From Antennarius striatus (taxonomy: Eukaryota; Chordata; Actinopteri; Lophiiformes; Antennariidae), in the NCBI RefSeq assembly GCF_040054535.1, contig NC_090798.1, positions 3,388,001 through 3,452,000 of the forward strand: a stretch of DNA of 64,000 bases. The letters are read 5' to 3'. The notes below the pieces were generated by a model, which searched no databases, was not told the DNA's origin, and saw only the letters and a list, made by a program, of their open reading frames with translations. Positions 1-11,782 of this stretch are shown here, piece by piece. Positions within the stretch are counted from its first letter, which is position 1. Each line of letters opens with the position of its first letter. Made by a program: the position numbers and the translations under genes.

Positions 1-1016
1 TTCTGTTCAATATGTCTCATGTTCCCTGGATGCATTACACATAAGATAAGAATGCTAGCGGAAGGATTTAAAGGATTTTTAAAAAAAACTTGCTTGTGTG
101 AATATTTTACCGATTTAGCCATCGTGGTGCCCCGAAGGTTTTACTGTATCAACAGACGAGGAGACTTTGACACTGTAGTGTAAACGTCTGTCTTCCAAGA
201 ATGAAAATGTGGATTCAACTTTGAGCCAGAAGATTTTACAGGTTAGGTTATAAAGGTTGACCTATTTTTATTCAGGTTTTTATTTAAACGAAAGACGTTG
301 ACGCACCACATCGCCTATTTACACAGAACAAACAAATATGTACTTCACTCAAACTAAAACTTTGACACTTAAATAAAACCATTCCAAACATAAGTCTCCC
401 CCCAACCCTTGAATTTAAATTTTTCTTTACAGCAGATTTTCCTCTCATTACCAGGGCTTGACATTTCAGCCTCATTTCGTGGCTAATGGTATCTGTAGGA
501 AAGTATCTATTCAAATATGGGTTTAAGTGGGAAATTAAACTCAGGATTAAGGCTTTAGTCCTTTCTTCTCCTTTCTTTATCCTATAATCTCCTTCTCCTC
601 CAACTGAAAAGACCAGACTACTGAAATCCTCCTGTTCCTCATTCTTCTGGCAGATTTAGCTCTTCATCCAACTCTTGTCTCGTCCTTTCGTGGCCATCTC
701 AGTTTTGGGTCCAGAGGCTTTTTAATATGAAGGACCTAAAGATTTGACATGATCCCTCTATTATCCCCTTCTATTCCTCAGTTCTGCCTCTTAAACACTA
801 AAAAGAAGATACTTCTTACAAGCACAGAAACACAGTATTAAATATTGTCCAGTTGCACATGATTAGCAAGGTAGCACAATAAAAATGGACCTGTCATATT
901 TTTCTGAATCAGCCTATTTTTGAAGCCTGCTTGTCTTGTAGAAATTCCAACATAAAGAACAAAAGTAGGACAGTTATCCCGATATGAGAGTACAGAACAT
1001 TTCGACTTTTTCACTA
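1..1016. other. No gene seen
   Basis: AT-rich sequence with only short, unconvincing open frames. I see no splice-bounded exon, RNA gene or clear repeat before the transposon remnant that starts at 1017. Confidence 0.5.
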
Positions 1017-1110
1017 CGGTATTTTCCGCACTATAAGGCGCACCTAAAAGCCTATAATTTTCTCATAATCCCGTAGTGCGCCTTATAATCCAACGTGCCT
1101 TGTATATGGA
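1017..1110 (+). mobile_element. Non-autonomous DNA transposon remnant (GCGCCTTAT-type terminal repeat)
   Basis: A dinucleotide TA at 1015-1016 is followed by a terminus reading GTATTTTCCGCACTATAAGG, then further direct and inverted iterations of the GCGCCTTAT/ATAAGGCGC core to about 1105. The same terminus occurs on the minus strand at 63142. The TA flank and the CGG/CAG start fit a mariner/pogo-like TA-inserting element, which is an inference. No matching right terminus was found nearby, so this is probably a truncated copy. The body may extend further right than drawn. Confidence 0.6.
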
Positions 1111-3779
1111 TTAATATTAATATTAGTATTGGTTAAAAACAAGATCACTGAAAAAAAACCGGCAGTCATGCTGCACTATGTCACCAGGGGGCGCCCTCAG
1201 ACAGTATTCAGGCCGTACTACGCCCGCTAACAACGGTAGTCAAGGGGCGTCGTCGAAGTGACTCTCACTCCTGGTGTTTGCCGGCAGAGCAGCCTGCTGA
1301 GAACACCGGTGACCAGCTACCAGCTACGACAACGTAAGCTGAACTTACAGCCTTTTCTGAAATATCAAGAGCAGAGTCACTGCTAGACAAAGGTGTCTGG
1401 TGTGCTGCATTGATTTACAAATGTAGTTGACAGCTCTGGGCGGGTGGCGGAGGGGCGCATTCAGGCTTGTGTATTCGGTGAGACACCGACGTTAAAGTCA
1501 GTTCTAGGAGTAAAACAGCGTTACATTTGCCAGTAAATTAGCAGCCTGACATTAAAAACTAGTTAAAAAATTGTTTAGGCAGCAAATAGCTGCACCTCAC
1601 CTCCGACTGGACTACCGAGAAAAAGGATACGAAAGCATCAATGAACCTCTATATATAATGCGAGAAACATAAGTATAAATCTCTTATATAAGATCTAAAT
1701 ATAAATAGTAATTTTTCAAGTCAATGCAAACGGTGTATTCGGTCCTTCAACCTTAGAAACTACAACTCCCATGATGCCCGGCATTAAAACTGTCAAAAAT
1801 GCACCAAATTCATCACATTCTGTGCAACTCACACAAAAGCAAGAAACAGATGAAAGCACAGTGCAGTAACAGAGAGGTGACAACATCCAGCGTGTAACAT
1901 AACGCAGACAAAGAAATTACCTGAAGGACTCATCAATTGGCTGCATACCAGGTCGAAACTGAGTTTAGTGAATTCACTTCCTTATAACAGGTCACAGCGG
2001 TCACATGACTCACAGCACACCTCTCTCTTAAAGAGACAGTACTTAAATGTGAAGAATTGACAAAACCACCCAAATAACAAAGATTACAGAAAACACAACA
2101 ATATCACGCCATCAGTGAAAGACATAACAATGATATAATCAGTGCAAAGTTACTAAAGCGTTTCCTGGATCTACACAGATTTACTGTTGATCCCTGCCCT
2201 TCATCCTCCACCACAGATAGAACTCTGCAAGGGCTCTACGATGATGCTGTTAGATCGAGACGTGACTAACTTTACATTCTTGACCTACTTTAAATTTTTG
2301 ATCAATGGCTTCATGGTTTTGTTCAGACGCAGAAACATATTCAAAGGTAAACAGTAGATAGAAACCGTGCTGTTTGCAGTTGATCAGCTTTGAGGGCAGA
2401 GCGGAGCGTCAAAGTCGAAAGAGGGTGAAATAAGTCACGCCGGTGTGATCATAACAAACAAACTACTTTCTGCTTGAGGAAAAGGGTGATAAAAAGCTGC
2501 TGTTCAGATGTCGTCTCGCCCACATGCTACAAACCGACGCTCGGAAACAATGCATCATGCATGCAATAGATGGCTCCACAGAAAAGTGTTGTAGAGATAG
2601 GACCCTGTTATTTCATGTTTGGCTTCCATGTGCCAATCATCAATAACAGATGACCTTATTCACCTCCAGAAGCACTTGAGCCTTTAAAGCCACCTCTATA
2701 GCTCGGAAGGCCATCTTGAATCTTTCATCTGCAATCTTATTCTTTCAGCCCCTGACCATCAGTTTATCTGCACCGTGGCTTTGTTCTCACATCAAGGACA
2801 TTTAATGGATTTAAAAATGTAGATGCTGCTTAATAATGCTTGGAAAGAGTTCCGCTGTCTCTTGTTTACTCGAATAGGCTCAATGCACACAAACCTAAAA
2901 CTCATTTGCACAAAAAATGGAGCAGAAACAAGTTGATTTTCTCAGATAGCAATCCAGATTTTTTGTTGTTGGTTGTTTTTTTTTTGGTTTCCTGCTTTAT
3001 TATGCAGAATGCTCGAAGGCATCAAAGAAACATCTGCCTCTGCTACTAAACCCTAAACACACAGACAGACACGGGGATCCCGTGTGGATTTTAGTCATGA
3101 GGGTTCTTTATCTCTATAAGCTCGGCTTCCCATCTGATGCTGTTGTTTTCTCATCATTAACGTCCCAACATGCAGACATGAAAGGTAATGGCTTCAGCAT
3201 CGTCCTCTCAGTTTTTATTTGACGGTCACACAAGGTTAAAATATCGCAGCAGAAGCTGTGACGCCAATTTCACCACCCACAGCAACACGAAATGGACCAG
3301 AATCCAATTCAGCCCAGAGGTGGGGACACAGCTGCAATCACACCGTCGGCCAAATGGTGGTGAACCGGGAGGCAACGGGCTTTATTACTTGACCGTACGT
3401 CCACCCCCTGCTAGAAAACAATACGTTTATGTCATTACTGTTGGTTGGTGAAAAGTATCCTGGGAAATACAATGAATCATGTTTCTGTCTCACATTCTCA
3501 CCGTGAGCTGAGTCTGGGCGTCTGTTTGTGTTGTTCCGTTTTTAATTCAGCCATAAATTAAAAAAATTTAGACGTTATGGATTCAAATGTAAATAGCTAA
3601 GGTTAATTAGAAGGCTAACATCAATTGTTGATCTGGACATACATTTTCCACACTAGCTGTGTAGCTTTACACTGACCTTAGAATAATAGTTATTTAATAT
3701 AATTACAATTTTATGATATGAGCTTATATATATAACATATGAGCTTATATATATCATTATATACACACACACATATATA
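1111..3779. other. Intergenic, no gene seen
   Basis: Open frames here are short and have no splice context. A locally GC-richer part (about 1150-1480) could be the body of the transposon remnant to its left. A short tandem duplication of an AT-rich unit (GAGCTTATATATAT) lies at about 3720-3755. Confidence 0.45.
1759..1777 (+). promoter_or_regulatory. ZNF143/STAF-like motif
   Basis: The sequence ACTACAACTCCCATGATGC closely matches the long ZNF143/STAF site (ACTACAA-TCCCA--ATGC type), which is common in vertebrate promoters but also spread by repeats. No gene start is visible next to it, so a promoter role is unproven. Confidence 0.45.
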
Positions 3780-3781
3780 TA

Positions 3782-5403
3782 CTCAACAAAAATATAAACA
3801 CAACACTTTTGTTTTTGCTCCCATTTCTCATGAGATGGACTTAAAGCTCTATAATTTATTCCAGATACACAATATTACATTTCTCTCAAACATTGTTCAC
3901 AAATCTGTCTAAATGTGTGACAGTGGCCACTTCTGCTTTGCTGAGATAATCCATCCCACCTCACAGGTGTGCCACATCAAGATGCTGATCTGACATCATG
4001 ATTAGTGCACAGGTGTACCTTATACTGCTCACGATAAAAGGCCACCCTGAAATGTGCAGTTTTGTCTCACAGCAAAATGCCCCAGATGCCACAAGCATCG
4101 AGGGAGCGTGCAATTGGCATGCTGACAGCAGGAATGTCAACCAGATCTGTTGCTCGTGCATTGAATGTTCATTTCTCCACCATAAGCCGTCTCCAAAGGC
4201 GTTTCAGAGAATATGGCAGTACATCCCACCAGCCTCACAACCGTAGACCACGTGTAACCACACCAGCCCAGGACCTCCACATCCAGCAGGTTCACCTCCA
4301 AGATCGTCTGAGACCAGCCACTCAGACAGCTGCTGAAACAATTGGTTTGCATAACCAAACAATTTCTGCACAAACTGTTAGAAACCGTCTCAGGGACACT
4401 CAACTGCATGCTGGTCGTCCTCATCGGAGTCTTAACCTGACTCCAGATCGGTGCCGTAACAGACTTGAGTGGGCAAATGCTCACATTCGATGGCGTCTGG
4501 CACGTTGGAGAGGTGTTCTCTTCACGGATGAATCTCAGTTTACATCGTTCAGGGCAGATGGCAGACAGCGTGTGTGGCGTCGTGTGGGTGAGCGCTTTGC
4601 TGATGTCAATGCTGTGGATTGAGTGGCCCATGGTGGTGGTGGGGTTATGCTATGGGCAGGGATCTGTTATGGACGAAGAACACAGGTGCATTTTATTGAT
4701 GGCATTTTGAATGCACAGAGATACCGTGATGAGATCCTGAGGCCCATTGTTGTGCCATACACCCATGAACATCACCTCTTGTTTCAGCAAGATAATGCAT
4801 GGCCCCATGTTGCAATCATCTGTACACAATTCTTGGAAGATGAAAATGTCCCAGTTCTTGCATGGCCAGCATGCTCACCGGACATGTCACCCATTGAGCA
4901 TGTTTGGGATGTGCTTGGCCGGCGTATACGACAGCGTGTACCAGTTCCCACTAATATCCAGCAACTTCGCACAGCCATTGGAGTGGACCAACATTCCACA
5001 GGCCACAATTGACAATCTGTTAAATATGCAAAGAAGATGTGTTGCACTGCATGAGGCAAATGGTGGTCACACCAGATACTGACTGGTTCTGAGTCCCCAG
5101 ACCCCCAGTAAAGCAAAAAAACCCCTGCACATTTCAGGGTGACATTTTATCGTGGGCGATATAAGGTACACCTGTGCACTAACCATGATGTCAGATCAGC
5201 ATCTTGATGTGGCACACCTGTGAGGTGGGATGGATTAACTCAGCAAAGCAGAAGTGCACACTGTCACACATTTAGACAGATTTGTGAACAATGTTTGAGA
5301 GAAATGGTAATATTGTGTATCAGGAATGAATTATAGATCTTTAAGTCCATCTCATGAGAAATGGGAGGAAAAACAAAAGTGTTGTGTTTATATTTTTGTT
5401 GTG
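3782..5403 (+). mobile_element. Tc1-like DNA transposon, degenerate
   Basis: The element is 1,622 bp long and flanked by TA target duplications (3780-3781 and 5404-5405). Its left end begins CTCAACAAAAATATAAACAC and the right end is the inverted match. The terminal inverted repeats are long, about 278 bp (3782-4059 and 5125-5403), and diverged by several percent. Between them is a broken transposase. The terminus and protein match the widespread Tc1 family in teleosts, for which transfer between fish and lampreys has been reported. The immobile internal gene and diverged repeats point to an old, inactive copy. Confidence 0.93.
4077..5082 (+). pseudogene. Tc1-like transposase pseudogene (DD34E)
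   Basis: The frame starts at ATG 4077 (MPQMPQASRER) and runs through two helix-turn-helix-like paired-type DNA-binding segments (roughly residues 5-110) into the DDE catalytic core. Visible catalytic residues are Asp in FTDES (codon 4527), Asp in FQQDNAWPH (codon 4791) and Glu in SPIEHVW, 34 residues after the second Asp. This is the normal spacing for Tc1 elements. Two lesions disable it: an in-frame TGA at 4620-4622, and a frame change near 4980-4990, after which the C-terminal part (LHEANGGHTRY) continues in another frame to 5082. The surroundings of the frame change suggest a short deletion. No active transposase is expected. Confidence 0.93.
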
Positions 5404-5443
5404 TATATATATACGTATATATATATATATATATATATATATT
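5404..5443. repeat. (TA)n microsatellite at the Tc1 insertion site
   Basis: An AT/TA tract follows the right end of the Tc1-like element; a similar TATATA tract precedes the left end. The element therefore inserted into a TA-rich microsatellite, as expected for a TA-targeting transposase. Confidence 0.8.
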
Positions 5444-8400
5444 TACTGCTATTTTAACTTTTTGATGTGTTTTTACTTTTTAATATAATTCAATACAGTG
5501 TCTAGCAATTATCTTCCATTATTTTCAATTTACCGAACTTTTTTATGATGTCAAAGAAGAGAATTATTTTCTGCTGGGGTAAATTATATTTTTGTGTGAA
5601 TGTAATCATAAAATCTGTAATTTAAAATTAATTATCTCTTTGTTTTATTTTATTTTTTTAATTTGTTAATATAATTTGGAGACACTATTCAGATGTTAGA
5701 ACAAATTTAATTATTTATATATTTTTTTAATTTATCAACATCTGGTTGTTGCGATTTGAATGACAAAATGGCCCCAAACCCAACAGAACAATTCTTTGTA
5801 GGGTTTTACCATGGCAGCAAAGCCTTCAGAAGGTCAGAAGAATGATGGGAGTTTTGGATTCACCACACACACACACACACACTACATAACATTTGTTCAA
5901 TGTATTTGTGATCAGACCTGACTTTTTAGTCCTGTCTTCAATCCACTTCCTTGGGAGGAAAGTTTACCTGTTTGTCATTCTGTGGAGGTTTTGGACTTCT
6001 GGGTGTTGGTTGTTCCACAAAGATGTGCTTTCAGAGGTTCATTGTGTTTGTGTTCATATGTCAGCGTATTTGATGTGTAGTTATACATTTATGTACACAC
6101 AATGCTGTTCAAACTCACTTCTGTGGAACAAAACCAACAATATCCCTTCTGAGTGTTCACATAGAAGACTGTCTGTCCCACATTGAACATTTCCCTATGA
6201 TGAGCTTCATATATCTTCCTTCAAATCAAATCCATCCCAGCGTTACGTATCGTCTCTCACAATGTAAGAAAGACACCCAAGAGATGAGATCCATTCAGAA
6301 TTTCTCATCATATCTTCTTATTACTGAGTGCTAAAAGCACTGAATGGTGCTTATGAGTGAGTGCTGATGCAAAAAGAGTCAGTTATGTGCCAGAGTTGAG
6401 AGGACAAACTGCGATGAAGAATGAGGAAGAGACAGAAAAGACAACTGAGAAATGACAGTTAAAGAATTTGTTCGGCTGCGCGACTGAAATAAGCTTTGAA
6501 TCGCAGTTACACTGGAGGTGAGAAATGAGAAATGAGGGCTTTGGTTTGGTAAAGAGAAGTGACAATAACAGATGACTTGATTAATATCCAATTTACTTCA
6601 GGAGAAAGGAAGGAGCTCAGACAGAGTCCAGTGCAACCCCCCTCTTTCTCTTTCTCTCTCTCTGTCCCTGGACCTGAAGTGTCCATGAGAAACTTTGAGA
6701 GCTGAATTGAAAGTGTGTGCAAGAAAAGCATCACAACAACCACATAGATCAAATTCGAGAGACTCTTAACAATCAGCTGCAAATACAACATTGGATGAAA
6801 CTATTGGAGCCGTTTCTTCACCAGATATTGTCCGAACTCAGCACAGAAATAGAAATTTGTCTCTAACAGGCTGGTAATGACGTCGTTTTCCAGCTGGAAG
6901 GACTTGATTGGACGTGTACACGACCTTGTGTTATTCATAGAAGCGCATTGTCCCCCAATAAGCACACTAAAAGCCCCGGATGTCACATTTTGCCAGAACC
7001 TCTTGGCTGTGATGCCAATTAGCTCAACCTTCCCTTGTTTTATCTCTCTTGTTCTTTCTGGCATTCATCCCACATTTTTATTTCTTAATTAGTCAAATGT
7101 GTTGCGGAACGGCCAGTCACCAATTCTATTTATAGTAGCACATGTTCCTTTTAGATTCATAAATATATTGCCTCAAAATCATTTATAACCGAGAAATCCA
7201 AGACGGAACAAAGTCGCTTTTGAGATTAAAATTGCAGATTTCAAACTCTGCCTCGGTTTAATTTGGTCTTTTCATGACAAGGTAAAAAGGTCAGAAAGGT
7301 CATAAAAGGAGAGGTTTTTATTTCATCATTTCGGTCTTTAAAACGCAAACACAGCTGTGTCTCTGCTGTATCAACCTGGTCTGACCGCTGTTTCCATATT
7401 CATGCTGCTTGTTTCCATTCTCAAACATTTGGCACGAGAACACAAACACAATCACAGGGAGCAGCGACAGCCAAAATCCAAGAAGCTCTATTGTTTTGGC
7501 TCATCTGTTTTGTCGCCTCCTGCTCCTTGTCTTTTCTCTCTCAATCCTTCTTTTCTCAGACAGGGGTTAGGTTTGCCCTTTTGTGTCCGTCCAGCTGGAG
7601 AATGCAAATGAAAACACGACGAGGTAAAGACAATTAGCCAGACGCAGGCAAAGCGGCAGACAACTAAAAAAAAAACGAGCAGCGGGAAACGCACTTTGTC
7701 CCGCATATATGAAGCCTCGATGAATTCCAATTTCTAGGTCTAGCTTGTGATTTGTAAGCATGATGCAGCTCCGTCCAAGAATCAGTGTGAAGGTAAAAGA
7801 GGAGAAATGGAATGAAAGAGGTGGGCAGAAAGAGGAAGAGAGAGGAAGGGAGGGAGGGAGGGAGTGGTAATCCTGCAGACAAACTGCAGACATCAGGTGT
7901 CTGAATGAAAATGTTAATTTAAGAAACCGTGGTGAGGACAAATCAAGAATGAAGAAAAGTGTGTGAATGCCTCCATCAGCACAAGTGCAAGAATAGAATT
8001 AGTTTATTGATGAGATTTGATCATCTATACCAGTTCAGAAACTAAGACTTTCAGGAGTATTGCAGTCTCTGGTGGTGGTGGTGGTGGTGGCTGATGACTC
8101 TGCTGAAACCAAGTACCAAGACTTCCACTGCACCTCATTCAGATTCAGGCCAAAGTAACCAGGATTGTTCCACTTTATGATTCTATTTCTTTATTATCGG
8201 TCAATAAAACGTCAGGCCTACCCAACTTTTGAAGAAACTGAATCTGTCAGCTGGAGGGGATTTTACCCAGCATGCCGTTTGAAGTCTGAATAATTCTAGT
8301 TGCACGAATCGGTGATATCTACGACATCAAGTAGCTGTCGTAAGCTTCAAAAGTACATTTCAGAGAATATAAAAAAGCTGTGATAAAGGACAAAAAGGGA

Positions 8401-11400
8401 TAATCCCCGAACACCAAACTATCCCTCTCTACTCCGCTCAGAAGTCTACAGCAGCTGCGCTTCAGAAGTCAAAACCAAAGACTACAAAGCTACCGGCGCT
8501 CAGTCTGCTCCTTGATTGTGCAAAACTAACAGAATGAAACCGTTTCCCTAGTCCTGCAGTGATCAATAGCTCATATACTTTTCGGCAGCACCAGTTTAGA
8601 TGTGTATCTGCCTAGGAGGAAGGGAACAGCATCCACCAGCACACTTTAATCAGACTGAGTTACTGGGATGTTCGACTTCTAGGGAAGTTGTGGGAACGAC
8701 TGCACGCAAACACACGTGCAAAGTGCAACCGATCAATCAGTTTGATTGATTGAGTAAATAAAGAAGCGGATGGGTTTGGAGCTCTGCAGATACAGATGCA
8801 GCAGAGGAGTGTTTCAGTGAAATGATGATGATGGAATTGAATTGGCCGAGATCCATGTTGTGTACGTTTCATGATCTTCCGTGAGGGTTTGACTCTCGTA
8901 AAATCCTGGATCAGGACTCCAGGACCTCCAGGACTTACTGGAATTGTTTTTGGTTTGGGATTCCAGACAACACCAGATATTGCAGGATGTTGTTGTGTCT
9001 CATCTCATGTCCAGACATGGTGTGCATTAAGGCTTTTAGAACACAAGATTTCATCTCAGACCAGATTTGTTTTTTTTTGCTTTTAGATGTTGTAAAACTT
9101 GACTGATGAGGAGATTGATGCTGATTTACTGTGAAGCTCCGGAGATGCTTTGAGGACCACAAAAACTTTATCCAACCCTCCATCAGCATGACGTTAATGA
9201 ATACTTTCTACTCAGAGATAATTCACCGCAAGAACCAAGGTCCCCTAAAAGGGTATTATCTGTCTGAAGGACAGACAAATTTTCAAAAACCTAAAAAAAT
9301 CAACCTCAAATCGGTCATTCCCTTTTTTTTTTCTTTTTTTTTAAAATAAAAATAAAAGTGCCCAAGCAGATGACAGCAAATTGAAAAAAAAAAAGTTATT
9401 ACTTTTTAGTTCCTGGGAAAGTCTGAGGTACTATTGGTGGAAATGCAGGTGTAGAATCCAATAACTGAATGCCATTCCATTTAAGCGCACTGTTGAGAAT
9501 TGTTTTCAACAGAAAATCAATGATGAGATGGACAAAGACAAGGAGTTCGTACCGCGGTGGTTAATAAACGTGACTCATCACAGTATTTCGTAACCCCGCT
9601 GTCCGAATTCCCGCTCAAGTTCTCAAATGGTTTCGCTTCGCCAAGGTCAAAAGTGAAACTTTGGCCTCAGACTTTGTCCCGCTTCCAACTGTGGACATAA
9701 AATCAATTTCCACACCTTTACTCCCACTCTCATAGACTGTCACTTATCGCCACAGCAGGTTTCTGTAGAACGAGGCAGCAAAAGCAGACGATTTCAGAGG
9801 CATCTGTCATCTGCTTCATTTATTGATCTGTACAAATCTCTAAGGAGCAGGATGCAGTCGACAGCCACACTGCTGATAATCATCGCAGGATTTCGGTGGA
9901 AAACTCTTGATCAAACTTTAAGCTGTCAAAGTTTGGTTGAGTCTTGAATTTAGTAGCGAAAATTTACTAAATTAGACAGAAACGGAGAAAGGATTTAGTG
10001 TTTGGATTGTCTTCATGCATCATTGCCTACTCATCTTCTCGCTATTGATCAGCGTCCCATCTGCTAGAGGATTCAGGATCTTTATAACCAAACAGGAACA
10101 TCTATTTAGATGCTTTGGGAGTCAAAGTACCATTAAAAGTTGCTTTAAACTGCCTAGCTTTTCAGTTTTTTATAGACCAAAGAACATCAAGTATCTCTGA
10201 AGCTCAAGCACCGCAGAGCTTCCTGATGTGACTTCAGTGATGTTTGTCCATGTTTTTGTCAAATCAGTAACCATCACAGCACCAGCCCTCCTCCTCGAAC
10301 TCCTAGAATGATGTCACCCGGTGGGATGGCAGCCCACTCTTCAGTCAGAGCTGCCTCAGAGTCTGTGGAGGACATTCACTCTGTCACACTCCATCACTCA
10401 GCCGATGCTACTGGTTTCCAGAGGGAACCGGGTCGGGGTGTGTTGCTTGCCAACTTCCAAGAGCTGTCTCTTAATTCTCCTCCAGACACCGGGCACAGCA
10501 CCAGCGTAAGTTGTCAGGCTCCATCAGGCCTCATCAGACGTCTTATTGCTGTGGCATGGTCAGGCCTGTTGTCAGTGCCAGCGGTGACTGGACAGAACCT
10601 GAGTGAGGAGCAGCCGGCCGATTTCACAATAAAATCTATCTACTTGAAGATAAGGATGAACAGATCAACTGTCTTACTAGCAGGATTATAATCATTTGGG
10701 ATGTTTCCACTAAAAAAAAAAATCACAAATATTAAATAGACTGTCATCAGGAAAATTATTTGTGACAAGAAGTCATCTTTTTAGAGACTGTGGCTGAACA
10801 TCCACCACCAATCCCATTTACCCTGCGGATTAAAATGCAGTATGCGTAAAAAGAGCAATCACATTTACAACAATGAACATCTGGAGCTGAAAGCTATCAA
10901 CTGACAAGCTTTGCTAATTTTCAAATACCTGCTTACAGGCTCACACAAAAGTGTGACATAAGAGTACAACCAGTTAAAGGTGCAGGGGTTGGTCAGAAAG
11001 ATTGGTTCAGTATTAAATCCTTATTTCAGAGGTCAATTTCAAGCTTAATTGAGTATTAATATAAAATACTTGAATGAGCAGGAGTTCAAATAACTGAGAT
11101 GTCTACTAAAACGAATTCCACTTAAAACTTCCTGTTTGTCAGAAAACTTGGCTTTGGTGTCAGAGCCATGAAGAAACATGGTGTAATACTGACCTCTGGT
11201 GGCCAGGTGGTATCATTACAGGCCTCAATCAATTGAGGATGCAGGATTCACCTGGATTATAACTCAAATTATGAACACCCGGTTTATGAAACACATACAA
11301 ACAGATTTTATTTTTAAATAGCGTGACAGCTATTTAGAAATAGCACAGGATCATCTGGTAGCCCTTTATACAAACAGTTACCATCGTGATGACATCATGA

Positions 11401-11678
11401 TAAAACACTTCATAAAGGGATGAAAATACAGGCTAACGCCGGCAATAAATGAATGTCTATAAAAGCTATGGACTGAAACTTGCATCAGTAAAAGCAAGAA
11501 TTTCACAAATCCTTACTTCAACCTCACATACAGCTTTAAAGATTATATACACACACGTAATAAAAAACCCCCATGTAACTAGAAATGTCTTCATAAACAT
11601 CCAGAACACAATATCTGGCAACCTTATTAACAGCTAAGGTCACCATTAAAACTCTTTTCCGTCACGACAACTCAAAGA
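5444..11678. other. Intergenic region, no supported gene
   Basis: The region holds small low-complexity tracts: CA at 5864-5882, GGGA at 7846-7863, TGG at about 8072-8089, T and A runs near 9310-9400. The longest open frame (10308-10691, 127 codons) has no recognisable domain; see findings. The right end is the presumed downstream flank of ccnb3. Confidence 0.5.
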
Positions 11679-11684
11679 TTTATT
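11679..11684 (-). terminator. ccnb3: ccnb3 poly(A) signal
   Basis: On the minus strand this reads AATAAA, about 100 nt past the ccnb3 stop codon. It is the first canonical hexamer downstream in that direction, so it is the likely 3' end signal. Confidence 0.6.
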
Positions 11685-11782
11685 TCCAATATTATTTAAA
11701 AGACAGACTAGATTGCACGTATAAATATTTAACATATTAACAATATATACATTGGTTTGAGATGGCGGGATTTAGTGAAGTC

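Noticed and set aside
4137..4631. 164-codon minus-strand open frame
   Set aside because: Antisense to the Tc1-like transposase; no domain.
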